Below, one piece after another: positions 61,001-64,000 of a stretch of DNA of 64,000 nt. The notes under the pieces were generated by a model. That model was not told the DNA's origin. It ran no database searches and worked only from the letters and a program-made list of their open reading frames with translations. Position 1 is the stretch's first letter. Each line of letters opens with the position of its first letter. The position numbers were made by a program, and so were the translations under genes. The stretch comes from Ignavibacteriales bacterium (GTDB taxonomy: Bacteria > Bacteroidota > Ignavibacteria > Ignavibacteriales > Ignavibacteriaceae), in the NCBI GenBank assembly GCA_016707285.1, contig JADJIA010000001.1, forward strand, positions 248,001-312,000, read 5' to 3'.

Positions 61001-61221
61001 CATCAACAAAAATCAACTTTGCTTTGCCTTCTGATATGAATGTAAAACTTGCCGTTTACAACACCCTCGGTGAAAAAGTTGCTGAACTTGTTAACGGAGC
61101 AATGACTGCCGGATCTTATGCCGTTGACTTTAACGCATCTGCTCTTCCGAGTGGTATTTATTTCTACAGAATCGAAGCCGGTAGCAATATTGCAGTCCGC
61201 AAGATGATGCTGTTGAAGTAA
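58084..61221 (+). CDS. T9SS-secreted protein made of FN3-like repeats
   Basis: 1045 residues. Signal peptide MKNLRFFSFIFAAILLGFTL. About nine FN3-like units, each with a start such as WPTGGAKVYTNAPQLYWY or WPSGNALIYTIDPQLNWW and an end such as YYWRVRS or YYWKVRA. The first two units differ from the rest (IYSDAGLTTLVHSQNV, YNTRYYWRVVAEDA). The C-terminal T9SS domain (LGQNYPNPFNPSTKINFALP to VRKMMLLK) is nearly the same as that of the gene at 51507. No catalytic motif. Probably a surface or matrix protein. Confidence 0.85.
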   Translation: MKNLRFFSFIFAAILLGFTLQAQPVVTITSPANASTSASLTPTLDWTVINGTGPYSSTVNIYSDAGLTTLVHSQNVGAAVSYAVPITLTYNTRYYWRVVAEDALLASGTSATFTFTTLLATPVLATPADAYISTSMTPSLAWTMDPSRDNVAFRLLVGTSSGLTVGADLNRTTSVNPGSLSTTPLALLPATKYWWTINAVVDDAGADNNGENTQAASEWTFYTPLDVLTTPIQGVTGHTLEPTFEWDDVLFESEYELRISTAGGSQLAFDAGVIFTDLAIPANSTSAIYNENTTNEGPGAQYVFPLTANTTYYWQLVAKDGAVSIPSPIWHFTTYPLVTVSQHNPANGDIVYLNNVQFTYGINQGTEGLQFKLQVKAATTPPVKTDWLTSNFVGTTPNLFQSVNLLGGLKYYWRVVLLNSFNQVMAYSPTSYFTTSGGATVPYPSWPTGGAKVYTNAPQLYWYTAGYSPDITFDVEVRIGSSGGAISYSATNISNIYHQITTNLLPGTFYYWSVRSVYKRGILGEEQISDWSPFHSFQTWGSGTLVIPNPSYPTDNLDVYTTSPYLYWWLGQDGTGLRYDIQYGTDPLFGSYTQIDDVTDQFYQLSGLIPGTTYHWRVRSDNTVNESAFSAHATFNVVGGVANGYPVLNWPVGNPTVYTTLPSLSWYLEGSSLGITGYVVRYKLGSNSSNWDLDYTGSFNVVGSGNTFYDFVIPFAEGQVVYWAVAATNGVTLSTWASDYFTIYSGATPGEPVISWPSGNALIYTIDPQLNWWVNGSTSGIVGYQVVYSYSDVFAPAATTTAYSLTTSLNVTGLVEGATYYWKVRAHFGGISYGAFSAVESFTVNPGSFAPVTPIIGGPDNIMITTPSPVLSWVLPTALAEGTKYELEFADNQNFTNSTVFTDLTVGRKTMEGLSENKSYFWRVRTKNSDGNYSYYSTLGNFRVIDGTTDIKDISQIPAEFALGQNYPNPFNPSTKINFALPSDMNVKLAVYNTLGEKVAELVNGAMTAGSYAVDFNASALPSGIYFYRIEAGSNIAVRKMMLLK

Positions 61222-61273
61222 TTTTTTGCTGATGGGAACGGGTTCCAACCCCTAATCCACATCACTTAAGCTT

Positions 61274-61309
61274 AAAAGCCGTCTCATTTTTTGGGACGGC
61301 TTTTTTTTT
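61274..61309 (+). terminator. Rho-independent terminator
   Basis: AAAAGCCGTC pairs with GACGGCTTTT around an 11-base loop, followed by a T run of nine. It lies 52 bases after the stop of the FN3 protein gene. Confidence 0.88.
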
Positions 61310-61500
61310 GTGTGATATTTCCGACACCAACTTCGCCTTTATGAATATTTATTTGAATATTTCATTTTTCCTTTGGATCGTAATAATACTTATTGTAAAT
61401 TATACTCTTGGAGTATAACTTTTTGACTAATTTTTACTCTAATCTTTTCCTTATAGATTTTTGCAACCATTTTTAATAAATTACACCAAAGGACAAACAG

Positions 61501-64000
61501 ATGAAGTATTTAAGATACTTTTTGTCAGTTTTAACCATGCTACTTTTAACCCATTCGATTAGTGCGCAGAATGGTGGAAATGCACTCACTTTTGACGGTA
61601 CCGATGATTATGTCAAGGTGGATGCCGGTGTTGGATCGGGATTAAATTTTGGCGGAGCAAGCCAGTTTACTGCCTCGTTTTGGGTTTATCCAAATGACCC
61701 CGGTTCCGTTGTTAATCAATATTTATTTCACAAACACTTTAGCGCAATAGGGGCAGTTCAATATTCTATCTGGTTGAACACCGGTAAAATAAATTGCCGG
61801 ATTGACAGGTTTTCTGACGGAGGAAACTATTTCCTCACAGGTCCTTCGGCAATAATAACTCAATCCAAGTGGTATTATATCACCCTTGTAAAAACTGCAA
61901 CTACATTTGAAATTTATGTTGATGGTGTATTTTACAACTCGGGTACTATTCCGGTGACACAACTTGGTGCTTCCGCATCAACAGGGAATGTCCTCTTTGG
62001 TCGTGATAATGATGCAACTTTTCCACTTGACGGGAAAATGGATGAAATTAAAGTCTGGAATGGTGCACGCAGTGCTACCCAAATCAGACAGGACATGTAC
62101 AGAATCGAAAATTCATCCACAACCAACCTTACACTTTATCTCCCTCTTGATGAAGGAACCGGGCAATCTCCCACAGACAATGGAAATGCTCCTGCCAATA
62201 CTGTTACACTCGGGCCCACTTCCGGAGTTGATGTTCAAGACCCCACATGGGTCGTTTCAGGCGCAACTGCAGGACCCGGACAGGCTATCAAATTTGATGG
62301 TTTGGATGAATTTGGACAAACTTCCGCTCCTCATCCCGTTCTTAATGCAACCGATCTCTCAATCGAATTTTGGCTTAGGCACACGGGTGGTGGAAGTGAA
62401 CAAGTAGTCCTGAGTCAAGGTACGGCTTCCAATAATCAACAACTCACAGTTGGTTTTAAGTCGAGTATTGATGTCAACCCTAATGCTTTTTTTATGTCGT
62501 TCTTTGGAAATGAATTAGTAAGCCCCGGCGGTTTATTGGATGTTAACTGGCATCATTACGCTGCAACCTACAATAGAACCACGGGTGAAAGAAAACTTTA
62601 TAAAGATGGTTTTGTAATTGCTGAGGATATTTCACCCGCAACACTTAACTCGTCGGGAACGATGTACCTCGCCTCATTAGATGGCACACAAAAATTTGTT
62701 AATGCTTATATGGACGAGTTGAGAATCTGGACAAGTGTAAGAACCGAAGCTCAAATCCTGGAAAATGTAAACGGTTCAGTTGATAGCGATGAATCAGGGC
62801 TTTATGTTAATTATCGATTTGATCAGACTCCTGATGCTTCACAAACAAACCTGTTTGATTTTACATCAAACGGATTTAACATGGCTCTTTCCAACATGGA
62901 GGGCGACCTTGATTTTAGTTTACAGGATACCTATAACCAATGGGTCGGTGGTGTTAGTTCAGATATTTCCAATGCATTAAATTGGGGCGGGCTCTCTGTA
63001 CCATCAGTTACCAGCAGCGTTGGATTTAACGCCATCTCTTCTCTCGCTAATCTTCCTTCTCTAACCGGAGCTATGGGCTGGTTTAATGCAACCATTACCA
63101 ATCCCGGAATCACAACAACCACGAGTATGAATGTAGCAGGTAACTTGCTCGGAACAACTCTCCCTTTGGATTTGTCCGGAACTAATGTTTTTATGGGACA
63201 ATTTGGTAAGTTAGTAGAATCGGGTTCAGGTATTTTGAGCAATGGTACAATTATGACGAGCAGTCTCCTGAATGCACCAAATGCTGTAAATGTTGGCAAT
63301 TTTGGTTTAACTATTACATCAGCCGCAAATCTCGGTCCTACTCTGGTTCAAAGGACTCATTTTGCCTGGCCACTTGGTGCAGCAACCGGTATCAAAAGAT
63401 TTTTTAGAGCTAATCCGGCTTCCAACTCCGGACTTAACGCCACACTCGTTTTTCACTATGATGAAACTGAGCTAAACGGCAATTTGGAGTCAAATCTCAA
63501 ACTGTTGAAGTCAAGCGATAATGGTGTATCATGGAGATATGTCCCATTTATACACAATACGGTTAATAATACATTTACGATTACAGGCCAGGATACTCTC
63601 GAAATGTACACTGCATTTGGATATGTAGCTCCGATCATCCTTCCCATGACTCCAACTCTTAATCAACCGTTAGTATCATTAACTCCTACTATAAGCTGGG
63701 TTATGGGAGGTGGAATGCCGGCCTTCAGTTATGCAGTTGAAATTTATAGTGATGCGGGACTTACAAATCTTGTTCATACATCACCTGCTTTCACCGGACT
63801 ACCGACATATAATGTTCCCGCTGCAGTTCTTGAATATAATACAAGATACTACTGGAGAGCTGCTGTCACAGATGCAGCAGGAGTGGTAAACTACTCAACA
63901 ACCAGTGTTTTCACAACTCTTCTCGATACTCCCGTTCTTGTTTCACCCGCAACTGAGTATGAGTCGCTTGTTATGTCACCAAATCTTGAGTTTAGTATAA
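61501..64000 (+). CDS. Secreted LamG-domain protein with FN3-like units, 3' end outside window
   Basis: The open frame starts at ATG 61501 (MKYLRYFLSVLTMLLLTHSI, signal peptide) and runs to the window end (over 830 residues). Two LamG/concanavalin-like domains are visible: NALTFDGTDDYVKVDAGVG to DGKMDEIKVWNGARSA, and AIKFDGLDEFGQTSAPHP to NAYMDELRIWTSVRTEAQI. A less clear beta region follows, and then FN3-like units (SLTPTISWVMGGGMPAFSYA, IYSDAGLTNLVHTS, YNTRYYWRAAVTDA) close to the first units of the preceding gene. A T9SS tail is expected beyond the window. The tryptophan-rich LamG domains suggest glycan or protein binding. Confidence 0.85.
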   Translation, partial: MKYLRYFLSVLTMLLLTHSISAQNGGNALTFDGTDDYVKVDAGVGSGLNFGGASQFTASFWVYPNDPGSVVNQYLFHKHFSAIGAVQYSIWLNTGKINCRIDRFSDGGNYFLTGPSAIITQSKWYYITLVKTATTFEIYVDGVFYNSGTIPVTQLGASASTGNVLFGRDNDATFPLDGKMDEIKVWNGARSATQIRQDMYRIENSSTTNLTLYLPLDEGTGQSPTDNGNAPANTVTLGPTSGVDVQDPTWVVSGATAGPGQAIKFDGLDEFGQTSAPHPVLNATDLSIEFWLRHTGGGSEQVVLSQGTASNNQQLTVGFKSSIDVNPNAFFMSFFGNELVSPGGLLDVNWHHYAATYNRTTGERKLYKDGFVIAEDISPATLNSSGTMYLASLDGTQKFVNAYMDELRIWTSVRTEAQILENVNGSVDSDESGLYVNYRFDQTPDASQTNLFDFTSNGFNMALSNMEGDLDFSLQDTYNQWVGGVSSDISNALNWGGLSVPSVTSSVGFNAISSLANLPSLTGAMGWFNATITNPGITTTTSMNVAGNLLGTTLPLDLSGTNVFMGQFGKLVESGSGILSNGTIMTSSLLNAPNAVNVGNFGLTITSAANLGPTLVQRTHFAWPLGAATGIKRFFRANPASNSGLNATLVFHYDETELNGNLESNLKLLKSSDNGVSWRYVPFIHNTVNNTFTITGQDTLEMYTAFGYVAPIILPMTPTLNQPLVSLTPTISWVMGGGMPAFSYAVEIYSDAGLTNLVHTSPAFTGLPTYNVPAAVLEYNTRYYWRAAVTDAAGVVNYSTTSVFTTLLDTPVLVSPATEYESLVMSPNLEFSI

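Overview
The window looks like a chromosomal piece of a Bacteroidota/Ignavibacteria-type bacterium. Pointers are secreted proteins ending in type IX secretion (T9SS) sorting domains with the YPNPFNPST signature, a complete alternative complex III (act) cluster joined to a caa3/aa3-family oxidase, a Bat (aerotolerance) operon, KdsB (so a Gram-negative outer membrane with Kdo), and one promoter of the Bacteroidota form TTG-N19-TAnnTTTG. Genus or species cannot be named from the sequence alone.

Layout. (1) 1-5139: a GH97 alpha-glucosidase-like hydrolase (its 3' end lies outside the window) and a large T9SS-secreted protein. (2) 5166-7806: cobalamin-binding domain protein, HIT protein, kdsB, gatC, plsC. 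(3) 7837-15950: the moxR-DUF58-DUF4381-like-batA-batB-batC-batD-batE operon, read right to left. (4) 16009-19442: a bacterial microcompartment (BMC) group: aldehyde dehydrogenase, PduS-like flavoprotein, PduT-like tandem BMC shell protein. (5) 19707-24955: a secreted serine hydrolase, an SDR oxidoreductase, a KamA-family radical SAM enzyme, two unknown proteins. (6) 25146-39942: one respiratory cluster on the minus strand: actA, a small unknown gene, actB, actC, an actD-actE fusion, actF, a cytochrome c, sco, ctaD/E/F/C, ctaB and a membrane-bound cytochrome c of unknown role. Together these would take electrons from quinol to oxygen. (7) 40255-49276: a compact minus-strand run: LOG protein, histidine kinase, two BMC shell genes, ybbR, tmk, a CtpA-type protease, a zinc-ribbon protein, glcD and glcF. 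(8) 49427-57806: a secreted unknown, a histidine kinase, a beta-helix/FN3 T9SS protein behind a sigma-54-type promoter, tRNA-Ala, an MFS transporter, an M28 peptidase. (9) 58084-64000: two more large secreted proteins built from the same FN3-like units; the last one runs off the window.

A strong pattern cuts the window in two. Left of about 24 kb almost every gene is broken by frameshifts, including genes expected to be essential such as gatC, kdsB and plsC, while the protein sequence stays recognisable across all frames. Most shifts I worked out by hand fall in short homopolymer runs. Right of 24 kb every gene is intact. I read this as consensus errors in the left part, not decay, so the left-hand genes are reported as single genes with frameshifts and their boundaries are reconstructed. 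The most novel-looking items are the ActD-ActE fusion, a BMC shell protein with a SAP/Rho-N-like tail in the same gene run as glycolate oxidase-type genes, the unknown membrane cytochrome c at the end of the oxidase cluster, and a small unknown gene between actA and actB.
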